A DNA stretch of 6,249 nt from Collinsella sp. (GCA_020025115.1 JAHHSP010000072.1:1-6249), one strand, 5' to 3'; positions 1 through 5,920 are shown, counted from the first letter of the stretch. Translations and numbers: made by a program. The notes: generated by a model not told the origin, from the letters alone.

Positions 1-1108
1 CCACAACCATCTCCGCGAACACGGCATCGAGCTGCTGCTCCAAGCCGACGTCACCGGCTTTGAGGAAGCTGCGGGCGCGATCTGGACCACCCTCGCCGAT
101 GGCCGAATCCTCGAAAGCGACCTCGTCATGCTCTCCATCGGCGTGGCTCCCGAGTCGACGCTCGCGCGCGAGGCGGGGCTCGAGCTCGGCCTGCGCGGAA
201 GCATAAAAGTCGATGCCGCCATGCGCACGAGCGACCCGGATATCTATGCCGTCGGCGATGCCGTCGAGGTCGCCAACGTGGTTACCGGCTCCCCCGCCCT
301 CATCGCACTCGCCGGACCCGCCAACAAGCAGGGCCGCATCGCCGCGAACAACATCTGTGGCCGCGCGAGCGAGTTTCCCGGCTCCCAAGGTTCATCCGTC
401 CTCAAGCTCTTCGAGCTCGACGCCGCCTCTACCGGGCTCACACTCGACGCCGCGCACGCCGCAGGGTTCGATGCCGACGCGGTGATCCTCTCTCCCGCCA
501 ACCATGCCACCTACTACCCCGGCGCCGAGACGATGGTCCTCAAGGTCGTCTTCGAACGCGAGACCGGGCGCATCCTGGGCGGGCAGGCCATCGGACGCGG
601 CGGTGTGGATAAGCGCATCGACGTGCTTGCCGTGGCCATACGCGCTCGCATGACCGCCGCCGACCTCGCCGAGCTCGACCTTGCCTACGCCCCTCCGTAC
701 TCCTCGGCCAAGGACCCCGTGAACATGGCCGGTTTTATGATCGAGAACATCCTCGCCGGACTGGTCGACCAGGTCACGTGGGACGAGGCGTTCGAACTCG
801 CCGCCGAAGATGGCAACGCGGTCCTGCTCGACACGCGTACCGCAAGCGAACGCTCGCGCGGCGGAATCGAGGGTGCGCTGCACATTCCCGTGGATGAGCT
901 TCGCGGGCATCTGGATGAACTGCCCCGCGACAAGCGGCTGCTCGTCTTCTGCGCCAGCGGCCTGCGCAGCTACGTCGCCTGCCGCATCCTCTCTCAGAAT
1001 GGTTTTGCCTGCGCCAACGTCGCCGGAGGTTACGCTTTCCACTCACAGGTAGAATGTGGCGGCGCCGTACCCCATACCTGTGTGGGCGATTGCGGCCTGC
1101 CCGCATAG
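1..1108 (+). CDS. CoA-disulfide/persulfide reductase-like FAD-dependent oxidoreductase with C-terminal rhodanese domain (5' partial)
   Basis: The frame is open from the window edge (first full codon at base 2), so the N-terminal FAD/NAD-binding part, probably about 180-200 residues, lies outside. The 368 visible residues run through the end of the pyridine-nucleotide redox domain with the FAD-contact motif IYAVGDAVE (fragment residues about 81-89), then a dimerisation domain with ATYYPGAE and AYAPPYSSAKDPVNMAGF signatures (about 140-250), and a rhodanese domain (about 262-345). The rhodanese loop CASGLRS places the persulfide-carrying Cys at about residue 317. This order is that of CoA-disulfide reductase-rhodanese fusions (CoADR-RHD, NADH-dependent persulfide/polysulfide reductases), cytosolic flavoenzymes that reduce CoA disulfides or persulfides. 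The exact substrate cannot be told because the N-terminal redox Cys is not visible. After the rhodanese fold comes a short tail with three Cys (CGGAVPHTCVGDC). It ends at TAG 1106-1108. A Crp/Fnr regulator follows on the same strand. Confidence 0.9.
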   Translation, partial: HNHLREHGIELLLQADVTGFEEAAGAIWTTLADGRILESDLVMLSIGVAPESTLAREAGLELGLRGSIKVDAAMRTSDPDIYAVGDAVEVANVVTGSPALIALAGPANKQGRIAANNICGRASEFPGSQGSSVLKLFELDAASTGLTLDAAHAAGFDADAVILSPANHATYYPGAETMVLKVVFERETGRILGGQAIGRGGVDKRIDVLAVAIRARMTAADLAELDLAYAPPYSSAKDPVNMAGFMIENILAGLVDQVTWDEAFELAAEDGNAVLLDTRTASERSRGGIEGALHIPVDELRGHLDELPRDKRLLVFCASGLRSYVACRILSQNGFACANVAGGYAFHSQVECGGAVPHTCVGDCGLPA

Positions 1109-1190
1109 AGCAGCCCCTGCCCCCGCTCGTGCAATGCCGCCCATATGGCGTCCCCTTCTGCTCCGCCCGGCAAACCCCACGGCTTCCCAA

Positions 1191-1230
1191 GCCCCGCCGC
1201 GCCCTCTTCCTCGGCGGCGGGGCCTTCTCA
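1191..1230 (+). terminator. GC-rich hairpin, likely intrinsic terminator of the oxidoreductase gene
   Basis: Bases 1191-1200 (GCCCCGCCGC) pair perfectly with 1214-1223 (GCGGCGGGGC) around a 13-nt loop, 83 bases after the oxidoreductase stop. The following CTTCTCATCCC is only moderately pyrimidine-rich and has no long T run, so termination may be partial. It lies between the two + strand genes and suggests that the Crp/Fnr gene has its own promoter. The rest of the gap shows no convincing sigma-70 promoter. Confidence 0.6.
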
Positions 1231-1243
1231 TCCCAACTTGAGG

Positions 1244-1256
1244 CCGGCTTGGCCGG
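1244..1256. promoter_or_regulatory. Short inverted repeat upstream of the Crp/Fnr gene, possible operator
   Basis: CCGGC-TTG-GCCGG is a perfect inverted repeat with 5-bp arms and a 3-bp centre, 48 bp upstream of the regulator's start. It sits between the terminator hairpin and the ribosome binding site, where the promoter should lie. A TTGAGG at 1238-1243 could be a -35 box, but no good -10 box is correctly spaced after it. Autoregulation by the neighbouring regulator is a guess; short GC palindromes are common by chance in this base composition. Confidence 0.25.
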
Positions 1257-1304
1257 TTCGTCCGATACCATAGTGGGGAACACGTTGGATGCGAAAGGAA
1301 GCCG

Positions 1305-1994
1305 ATGATGGCGATGGGCACGATGTCGGATATCGAACGGAACCTAGGCGAGCTCGTACCATTTTGGGGGCGGCTGCATCAGGATCAGCGGGCCTTCCTC
1401 GTGCAGCGCAGCCGTCGCATGCAGTTCGATGCGGGCAGCCACGTGCAGGGAGCGGGAGTGGGATGCGCCGGCGTGGTCTTTGTCCGCAGGGGGCGCCTGC
1501 GCGCCTTCATGCTCTCCGACCAAGGCCGCGAAATCACGCTCTTCCACGTGCGGCCCGGCGAGTGCTGCGTGCTCGCGGCGTCGTGCATCCTGCCCATGAT
1601 CACCTTCGACATCGCGTTGGATGCAGCCGAAGATTCCGACCTGGTCATCGTCGACTCCCAAGCCTTCGGCACAGTCTCGCAAGAGAACATCCACGCCGAG
1701 GCGTTCACCTACCGCCAGGCCACCGAGCGCTTCAGCGACTGCATGTGGGTCATGCAGCAGGTCCTGTTCATGGGCCTCGACGCGCGCCTCGCCATCTGGC
1801 TGCTCGACGAAGTCGCCCGCAGCGGCTCCAGGACCATCCACGCCACGCACGACGAGATCGCCCGTCATCTCGGCAGCGCCCGCGAGGCCGTCAGCCGCAT
1901 GCTCAAGTACTTCGCCCGCGAGGGGCTCGTCGAGCTCTCGCGTGGGTCGGTCGAGCTCATCGACGTCAATCGGCTGCGCCGTCTGACCGCTTAG
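1305..1994 (+). CDS. Crp/Fnr-family transcriptional regulator
   Basis: The 229-residue protein has the usual Crp/Fnr length and layout. An N-terminal cyclic-nucleotide-binding-type beta-barrel (about 17-125, with FVRRGRLRAF and REITLFHVRPGE) leads to a long dimerisation helix (about 130-172) and a C-terminal winged helix-turn-helix (about 176-216, THDEIARHLGSAREAVSRML then KYFAREGLVELSRG). The barrel lacks a recognisable cAMP pocket and there is no N-terminal four-Cys Fe-S cluster motif as in classical Fnr. Instead Cys87, Cys88 and Cys94 sit in the motif GECCVLAASCIL, with further Cys at 54 and 146, so a thiol- or redox-linked signal is conceivable. An AAAGGAAG Shine-Dalgarno at 1294-1301 suits ATG 1305 or the adjacent ATG 1308. 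It lies downstream of a thiol-redox enzyme gene, which it may control (inference). Its own 3' end faces the DUF2974 gene. Confidence 0.9.
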   Translation: MMAMGTMSDIERNLGELVPFWGRLHQDQRAFLVQRSRRMQFDAGSHVQGAGVGCAGVVFVRRGRLRAFMLSDQGREITLFHVRPGECCVLAASCILPMITFDIALDAAEDSDLVIVDSQAFGTVSQENIHAEAFTYRQATERFSDCMWVMQQVLFMGLDARLAIWLLDEVARSGSRTIHATHDEIARHLGSAREAVSRMLKYFAREGLVELSRGSVELIDVNRLRRLTA

Positions 1995-2046
1995 CGAGAC
2001 ATCCACGCAAGAACGGCGACATCGCGAAAGGCCGCCTCGGTCAACG

Positions 2047-2094
2047 CCCCTCATCCCCCAGGGGCCGCGCAATCGAGCAGGGGCCGGTCGGCCC
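2047..2094. terminator. Hairpin pair between convergent genes, weak terminator candidates
   Basis: The 104-bp gap between the convergent Crp/Fnr and DUF2974 genes holds two small GC hairpins: CCCCT/AGGGG (2047-2051 with 2060-2064) and GGGCC/GGCCC (2081-2085 with 2090-2094). CAGGGGCCG is also directly repeated at 2059-2067 and 2078-2086. Neither stem is followed by a T run in either direction, so this is a plausible but weak bidirectional termination zone. Confidence 0.3.
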
Positions 2095-2098
2095 GATC

Positions 2099-3322
2099 CT
2101 ACTCCCCGCGTTCCCGTTCGCCGGCGCGCTTTTTGATTGCGTCGATTGTCGGACTCGATGTCTTGATCGAGTCGATAATGCCGCTCGCCGCATCGACGGC
2201 ACGCTCGACCGTCGCGGTCTTCACGAAGGACACGATCACGTCCTTGACGAATTGCTGCAGATCGCCGTCGAGCTCGTCGATGGCTTTGAGCATAAGTGGC
2301 ACGTTCGTCTTGCGGTCGGCCATGATATCCGAAAAATGCGCGGCGCCCGTCACGCCGACGACGTCGAACAGGGCGTCGACGAAGCGCCGGCGCTCATCCA
2401 GCGTGTATTTGTCCATCCACGCGTCGAGGGTCGCATTGAAGAAACGCGAAGAAGCCGTGTACCCTTCGGCGCGCACAAACTCCGCCGCCTCAACGTCCAC
2501 CATCCACAGGAACGGGTTGTGCTGGAACATCGAGATGCCGTCGCTCTCCACAATTGTCGGCGCGAAATCCGGCGACTCCGAGAGCACCGCTCCGATCATG
2601 GTCGACTTGGGCACCGTCTTTTCCACGATGGGCATGACGCGTCGATAGGGATCGCCCGCGCAGAACTCACGGTGGAATCCCGGACCGTCATGGGAGAAGA
2701 CGCGCTTGATACGGGAACGGTGCCGCGGCGCGCACATGGCGGCAGCATAAACTGCGAGATTGCCGCCCTTCGAGTGGCCGCCCACGTACAGTTCGCCCGG
2801 CGTGCGAGCCGCTACCTCGTCTAGATACGCGGCCGCCTCCTCTTGCGCGGGAACGGGGCTCAGATAGGTCATGTTGAAATCTTCCTTCCAGCCCACGACG
2901 GTCGAATCCGTGCCGCGAAACGCGATGTAGGATGTGCCGTCGGGCAAGCGGAAGGTCATGGCGGCGAACTGCTCCTCGCTCACCTTGTCTGTTCGAAAGC
3001 GCAGGTCGCATAGGCGACAGGTGCGAAACCGCGGACTCGCGCACACCGCGAACAGCAAATCGCGGCTGCCCTGTTCATCCCAGCTCGAGCCGAACATGTC
3101 GTCAAAGTCCTCCGCCCGAAGCAACTCGTGCAGCGCGATACCGCGCACGGTGCATGCGCGCGTCAGCTCCGGGCCGATATGCGCGTAGGAGAGCCAGGAG
3201 AACACGAGGCTGTCAACGGCGCATAGCGACCGCTCATCGAACGTGTCCATGCGCTCGCGCACGTATTCCAGGAAGTTCCCAACGGACTTGGCCTTTAGCG
3301 GCGATCTCCCCTTCTCTTCCAT
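2099..3322 (-). CDS. DUF2974 (Mbeg1-like) alpha/beta-hydrolase-fold protein
   Basis: The 407-residue protein carries the signatures of the DUF2974/Mbeg1-like family, relatives of class 3 lipases of unknown physiological role. An N-terminal NFLEYVRERMDTFDERSLCAVDSLVFSWLSY-type segment (about 15-46, family start) precedes the oxyanion-type motif IAFRGTDSTVVGWKEDFNM (133-151). The nucleophile elbow GGHSKGG puts the catalytic Ser at 184. FSHDGPGF (209-216) and FQHNPFLW (266-273) are conserved-looking and could supply acid and His, though that triad assignment is inference. No signal peptide or membrane segment is seen, so it is probably cytosolic; the C terminus is charged and helical. ATG 3322 is the only reasonable start: an in-frame TGA lies three codons upstream and the next Met is residue 25. 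The best Shine-Dalgarno (AAAGGG) is 11 nt away, rather far. The substrate is unknown. It lies downstream of ldh but is separated from it by terminator-like hairpins. Confidence 0.85.
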   Translation of the reverse strand: MEEKGRSPLKAKSVGNFLEYVRERMDTFDERSLCAVDSLVFSWLSYAHIGPELTRACTVRGIALHELLRAEDFDDMFGSSWDEQGSRDLLFAVCASPRFRTCRLCDLRFRTDKVSEEQFAAMTFRLPDGTSYIAFRGTDSTVVGWKEDFNMTYLSPVPAQEEAAAYLDEVAARTPGELYVGGHSKGGNLAVYAAAMCAPRHRSRIKRVFSHDGPGFHREFCAGDPYRRVMPIVEKTVPKSTMIGAVLSESPDFAPTIVESDGISMFQHNPFLWMVDVEAAEFVRAEGYTASSRFFNATLDAWMDKYTLDERRRFVDALFDVVGVTGAAHFSDIMADRKTNVPLMLKAIDELDGDLQQFVKDVIVSFVKTATVERAVDAASGIIDSIKTSSPTIDAIKKRAGERERGE

Positions 3323-3360
3323 GGCGCTTCAAACCCTTTCGCCGATCACTCATTTGGACC

Positions 3361-3366
3361 ATTCTA
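3361..3366 (-). promoter_or_regulatory. Candidate -10 box for the DUF2974 gene
   Basis: Reading the minus strand, TAGAAT (4-5 matches to TATAAT) lies 38 bp upstream of the start codon. No good -35 hexamer is found at 16-18 bp; the region there reads CCTTTT. The terminators further upstream make a local promoter likely, but this particular site is weakly supported. Confidence 0.3.
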
Positions 3367-3426
3367 TCCCCTCGGCCGGACGCAAAAGGCACTCACGGGC
3401 GAAGGGCGTCGCGCCCATCGCGAACG

Positions 3427-3439
3427 CCCATGTCATGGG
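3427..3439. repeat. Perfect inverted repeat CCCATG-T-CATGGG
   Basis: Six-bp arms around a single central T, about 105 bp upstream of the DUF2974 start and next to a second palindrome, CCCGCGGG, at 3441-3448. The 1-nt centre is too tight for an RNA hairpin with all pairs formed, so a protein-binding site is more plausible than a terminator. Function unknown. Confidence 0.4.
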
Positions 3440-3451
3440 GCCCGCGGGGAT

Positions 3452-3493
3452 CGAAGAGGAAGCCCCCCCCCCGCCGATAAACGAGCCGGGGGG
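3452..3493 (-). terminator. Second tandem terminator-like hairpin downstream of ldh
   Basis: On the minus strand a C6 run (3493-3488) can pair with the G10 run (complement of the C run at 3463-3472). The stem continues with one G-G mismatch toward the same GTTTAT loop as the preceding hairpin, and CTTCCTCTTCG follows. It looks like a decayed copy of the first hairpin acting as backup terminator. The homopolymer lets the stem slip in several registers. Confidence 0.5.
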
Positions 3494-3531
3494 TCGAAAA
3501 GGAGACCCCCGGCCCATAAACGAGCCGGGGG
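3477..3531. repeat. 16-nt direct repeat pair (ATAAACGAGCCGGGGG)
   Basis: The 16-mer occurs at 3477-3492 and again at 3516-3531, an offset of 39 bp. Each copy supplies the loop and 5' arm (minus-strand sense) of one of the two tandem hairpins. The pair therefore looks like a duplicated terminator module, not an unrelated repeat. Confidence 0.85.
3494..3531 (-). terminator. Intrinsic terminator of ldh
   Basis: About 48 bases past the ldh stop, the minus strand forms a 10-bp stem, CCCCCGGCTC (3531-3522) with GGGCCGGGGG (3515-3506), one G-U wobble, loop GTTTAT. TCTCCTTTTC follows, a reasonable U-rich tail. Very high stem GC and the tail make this the best terminator in the window. Confidence 0.8.
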
Positions 3532-3579
3532 CGAGAAGAGCGAGGGGCGGCAAAACGGCCGCCGCATCGAGATGAAGGA

Positions 3580-4530
3580 CTAGTCGTTCAGGCCGGCCTC
3601 GTCGACAATGGACTTGAGGGCCGCTGCGGACTTCTGGAACTCGGCGTTTTCCTCCTCGGACAAGGAGACGGGCACACGGGTGACCACGCCGTTGCGACCG
3701 ACGACGGTCGGCACGGAGATGCACAGGTCGTTCAGGCCGTACTCGCCCACCATGAGGCTGGAGACGGGAAGGACGCAATCCTCGTCATGCATGATGGCGG
3801 TGCAGATGCGGCGGACGGACATGGCGATGCCGTAATAGGTGGCGCGCTTCTTCTCGATGATCTCGTAGGCGCTGTTCTTCACCTCATCCGCGATACGACG
3901 CTCGGACTCCTCGTGATTGTAGTGGCCGTGCAGCTCGCAGTAGGTGGTCAGCGGCACGCCGGCGACCGTGGCGCTGGACCACGCTGCCACCTCGGAGTCG
4001 CCGTGCTCGCCCACGATGTAGGCATGGACGTCGCGGGGGTCTACGTCGAGGTGCTCGCCGAGCATGTACTTGAGACGGGCGGTATCCAACACGGTACCGG
4101 AGCCGATGACCTGGCCCTCGGGCAGACCGCTCATCTTGATGGCGGCATACGTAAGGACATCGACCGGGTTGGAGACGATGAGCAAGATGCCGTTGAAGCC
4201 GCTCTCGCGAATCTGCGGGATGATGCTTCCGAAGATGGAGATGTTCTTGTTCACGAGGTCGAGGCGGGTCTCGCCGGGCTTCTGGGCGGCACCGGCGGTG
4301 ACCACGATCACAGCGGCGTCGGAGACGTCGGAGTAATCACCGGCATAGATCTTCATGGGATTGCCGAAGGACACGCCATGCGCGATGTCGAGGGCCTCGC
4401 CCTCGGCTCGGGCGCGGTCGACGTCGATCAGGACCATCTCGGAGAACAGACCGCTCTGCATGAGCGCGAAAGCCGAGGAGGAACCGACGAAGCCGCAACC
4501 GACGACGGCAACCTTGCGATCGTTCACCAT
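3580..4530 (-). CDS. ldh: L-lactate dehydrogenase
   Basis: A 316-residue cytosolic NAD-dependent enzyme that reduces pyruvate to L-lactate, regenerating NAD+ at the end of fermentative glycolysis (EC 1.1.1.27). The Rossmann motif GCGFVG is at 11-16 and the NAD-ribose Asp at 36. Gln83 in GAAQKPGETR is the LDH-type specificity residue (malate dehydrogenases have Arg), and Arg89 is the mobile-loop Arg. SNPVD is at 120-124, GSGTVLDTAR (143-152) holds Asp149 and Arg152 for substrate, and GEHGDSE holds catalytic His176. At the effector site of allosteric bacterial LDHs, the position of Arg173 is Lys154, while the His188 equivalent (His169) is kept. The start is set by AAGGAAG seven bases before ATG 4530; a longer frame to 4581 would run through that site. 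Stop is TAG 3582-3580. It has its own promoter and a terminator pair, so it is probably monocistronic. Confidence 0.95.
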   Translation of the reverse strand: MVNDRKVAVVGCGFVGSSSAFALMQSGLFSEMVLIDVDRARAEGEALDIAHGVSFGNPMKIYAGDYSDVSDAAVIVVTAGAAQKPGETRLDLVNKNISIFGSIIPQIRESGFNGILLIVSNPVDVLTYAAIKMSGLPEGQVIGSGTVLDTARLKYMLGEHLDVDPRDVHAYIVGEHGDSEVAAWSSATVAGVPLTTYCELHGHYNHEESERRIADEVKNSAYEIIEKKRATYYGIAMSVRRICTAIMHDEDCVLPVSSLMVGEYGLNDLCISVPTVVGRNGVVTRVPVSLSEEENAEFQKSAAALKSIVDEAGLND

Positions 4531-4537
4531 GTTTACT

Positions 4538-4564
4538 CTTCCTTTCCCCCATCGCATCGATGGG
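4538..4564 (-). promoter_or_regulatory. ldh ribosome binding site with adjoining hairpin
   Basis: Minus-strand AAAGGAAG (4545-4538) is a strong Shine-Dalgarno seven bases from ATG 4530 and decides that start. Three bases upstream of it ends a perfect inverted repeat, CCCATCG-ATG-CGATGGG in minus-strand sense (4564-4548). As RNA this would be a 7-bp stem with a tight loop directly 5' of the ribosome site, which could stabilise the message or affect initiation. Confidence 0.6.
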
Positions 4565-4597
4565 CGATACAGCCTGTCCACATCGGGCAGGCCACGG

Positions 4598-4625
4598 GAT
4601 ATTCGGTATCGTTCGCCGAATTATC
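4598..4625. repeat. Inverted repeat in the ldh leader
   Basis: GATATTCGG (4598-4606) and CCGAATTATC (4616-4625) are inverted repeats with 9-bp arms and a single extra T, separated by 9 bp. The site lies roughly 20-40 bases downstream of the expected ldh transcription start, so it could be an operator or an RNA hairpin in the leader. It does not match the Rex or Crp consensus. Confidence 0.4.
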
Positions 4626-4647
4626 CTTGTGTTTGGGTGTGAACTCG

Positions 4648-4675
4648 ATTATAGAACAATCCCTCGCAACGTCAG
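4648..4675 (-). promoter_or_regulatory. Promoter of ldh
   Basis: Minus-strand TATAAT (4653-4648) is a perfect sigma-70 -10 box, 16 bp from CTGACG (4675-4670), which keeps the TGAC core of the -35 box. The -35 box overlaps the aminotransferase stop codon (4674-4672). Transcription should start near 4641, giving a leader of about 110 nt. The half-site TGTGAAC lies at the start region, on the plus strand. Confidence 0.65.
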
Positions 4676-5838
4676 CCCAGAATACCCGCTTCTTCAATCG
4701 CGGCGACGGCACGTTCAAGTCCCTTGGGGGGCAGCACGAGCGCCATGCGGATGTATCCCTCACCATGGGGACCGAAACTCGCTCCCGGGGTCACGATGAC
4801 ACCGGCCTTATCCATGAGCTCCTCGCAAAACGCCACCGAATCGGTGCGGCCGCCGGGAAGCTTCACCCATACGAACATGGAGCCGTGCGCGTTCGGGCGT
4901 TCCCAACCGAGCCGCTCGAGACCGTCGCACAACGCATCGCGACGCTCCTCGTACTTAAGGCGCTGCGCCTCGACCTCCTCGAGCGGGCCCTCGAGCGCGG
5001 CAATCGCCGCCTTTTGGATCGGGAGGAACATGCCGAAGTCGATCTGGGTGCGCAGCTTGCTGAAAGCGGCGACCACATCGGCGCGGCCCACGATGAATCC
5101 GATGCGCGCGCCCGTGACGTTGAAGGACTTGGAAAGCGAGAAGAATTCCACACCCACCTCGAGCGCGCCGGGGTGCGCGAGGAACGTGCCGCCGGCGGGA
5201 CCGTCGAACACGATGTCGGAATAGGCGTTGTCATGCACGATGAGCAGGTCGTGCTCACGGGCGAAGGCGATGATCTCGTCATAGAGCCCGTCGTTGCCCA
5301 CCGACCCCACGGGATTGGCGGGAAGCGAAACGATCATATATTTAGCGCGGTCGGCGACCTCGGGATCGATACCGCCGACATAGGGGAGGAAATCGTGCTC
5401 GGCATCGAGCGGGTAATAGGAGAGCTCGGCATCGGCGATCTTGGCCCCCGCCTCAAAGACGGGATAACACGGGTCGGGCACGAGGATCGTGTCACCGGGG
5501 TCCAGCAGGGCCAAACCCAGATGGCCCACGCCCTCCTGCGTTCCGTTGCAGGAGGCGACCATGTCGGGCGTGATGCCCGCGACGCCGAAGCGACGCTCAT
5601 AGTACTTGCAAACCGCCTGCTTGAGCTCGGGCAGATCACGTAGGGAGTATTTCCACATCTGCGGGTCCTGGGCGGCCCGCGTGAGAGCCTCGACCACGTG
5701 CGGGTACGGCTCGAAATCGGGGGTTCCCACGGACAGGTTGTAGATGGTGCGGCCCTGCTCCTCAAGCGCTACGCGGCGAGCGTTCAGGGATGAGAAGACC
5801 TCGGCACCAAAGCGGTCGAGGCGATGGGAGAACTGCAT
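4672..5838 (-). CDS. Class I/II PLP-dependent aminotransferase
   Basis: A 388-residue fold-type I aminotransferase, cytosolic, moving an amino group between an amino acid and a 2-oxo acid through pyridoxal phosphate. SVGTPDF (36-42) is the usual N-terminal substrate motif. NGTQEG (98-103) binds the cofactor phosphate, SLPANPVG (171-178) contains the conserved Asn175, and HDNAYSD (202-208) contains Asp203 and Tyr206. SLSKSFNVTGARIGF gives the Schiff-base Lys237 and Arg245, and YIRMAL gives substrate-carboxylate Arg364. The SLSKSFN-TG-RIGF form is found in LL-diaminopimelate aminotransferase-like and alanine/aspartate-type subgroups, so the amino acid specificity is not fixed by sequence alone. 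The start is ATG 5838, preceded by AAAGGAA with 6-nt spacing; the longer frame from 5886 would contain that site and a promoter-like box. Stop is TGA 4674-4672. No terminator separates it from ldh, so some readthrough into ldh is possible. Confidence 0.92.
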   Translation of the reverse strand: MQFSHRLDRFGAEVFSSLNARRVALEEQGRTIYNLSVGTPDFEPYPHVVEALTRAAQDPQMWKYSLRDLPELKQAVCKYYERRFGVAGITPDMVASCNGTQEGVGHLGLALLDPGDTILVPDPCYPVFEAGAKIADAELSYYPLDAEHDFLPYVGGIDPEVADRAKYMIVSLPANPVGSVGNDGLYDEIIAFAREHDLLIVHDNAYSDIVFDGPAGGTFLAHPGALEVGVEFFSLSKSFNVTGARIGFIVGRADVVAAFSKLRTQIDFGMFLPIQKAAIAALEGPLEEVEAQRLKYEERRDALCDGLERLGWERPNAHGSMFVWVKLPGGRTDSVAFCEELMDKAGVIVTPGASFGPHGEGYIRMALVLPPKGLERAVAAIEEAGILG

Positions 5839-5844
5839 GGGCTG

Positions 5845-5851
5845 TTCCTTT
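5845..5851 (-). promoter_or_regulatory. Ribosome binding site fixing the aminotransferase start
   Basis: Minus-strand AAAGGAA with six bases (CAGCCC) to ATG 5838. It is the same type of site as in front of ldh, and it excludes the upstream in-frame ATG at 5886 as the main start. Confidence 0.75.
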
Positions 5852-5881
5852 CTCAGGGCGGTTCCGATCATGGCGATTTTA

Positions 5882-5887
5882 ATCATA
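5882..5887 (-). promoter_or_regulatory. Candidate -10 box for the aminotransferase gene
   Basis: Minus-strand TATGAT lies 44 bp upstream of ATG 5838. The -35 region at 16-18 bp falls inside the GC hairpin at 5893-5913 and matches poorly. A second possible -10, TATAGT, is at 5927-5922, which would put the hairpin at the extreme 5' end of the message. Confidence 0.3.
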
Positions 5888-5892
5888 TGAGA

Positions 5893-5920
5893 AAAGGGGC
5901 CGAAAGCCCCTTTCCCTTTT
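5893..5920. terminator. Hairpin with U-rich flank on both strands
   Basis: AAAGGGGC (5893-5900) and GCCCCTTT (5906-5913) form a perfect 8-bp stem with a 5-nt loop CGAAA. On the plus strand CCCTTTT follows; on the minus strand the stem runs into TTTTCTC. It has the look of an intrinsic terminator in both directions. It is upstream of the leftward aminotransferase gene, so in minus-strand sense it would end a transcript coming from the right, or act in the aminotransferase leader. Confidence 0.65.

Noticed and set aside
392..1042. Minus-strand open frame opposite the oxidoreductase
   Set aside because: Antisense shadow of a gene with clear FAD and rhodanese motifs; no domain recognised.
1109..1304. 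Operon linkage of the oxidoreductase and Crp/Fnr genes
   Set aside because: A 196-bp gap with a strong GC hairpin makes a single transcript unlikely, though readthrough is not excluded.
1289..2824. Long + strand open frame (511 codons) across the Crp/Fnr and DUF2974 genes
   Set aside because: It overlaps the Crp/Fnr gene in another frame and runs antisense through the DUF2974 gene. Its Arg/His-rich product has no recognisable domain, and such shadow frames are usual in high-GC DNA.
4528..4581. Upstream start for ldh at 4581
   Set aside because: The extra 17 residues would be encoded by the leader hairpin and the strong Shine-Dalgarno, and the Rossmann motif is at the usual distance from ATG 4530.
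4638..4660. Rex or Crp operator at the ldh start site
   Set aside because: TGTGAAC is only a half-site. The partner GAAC thirteen bases on is a direct, not inverted, copy, so the required dyad is missing.
3787..5643. Very long + strand open frame (618 codons) opposite ldh and the aminotransferase
   Set aside because: It is an antisense mirror of two well-supported genes and crosses their intergenic promoter. Its Asp/Gly/His/Val-rich composition is typical of the reverse complement of GC-rich coding sequence.
5836..5886. Upstream start for the aminotransferase at 5886
   Set aside because: It would include a good Shine-Dalgarno correctly placed for ATG 5838 and overlap a possible -10 box; no ribosome site precedes it.
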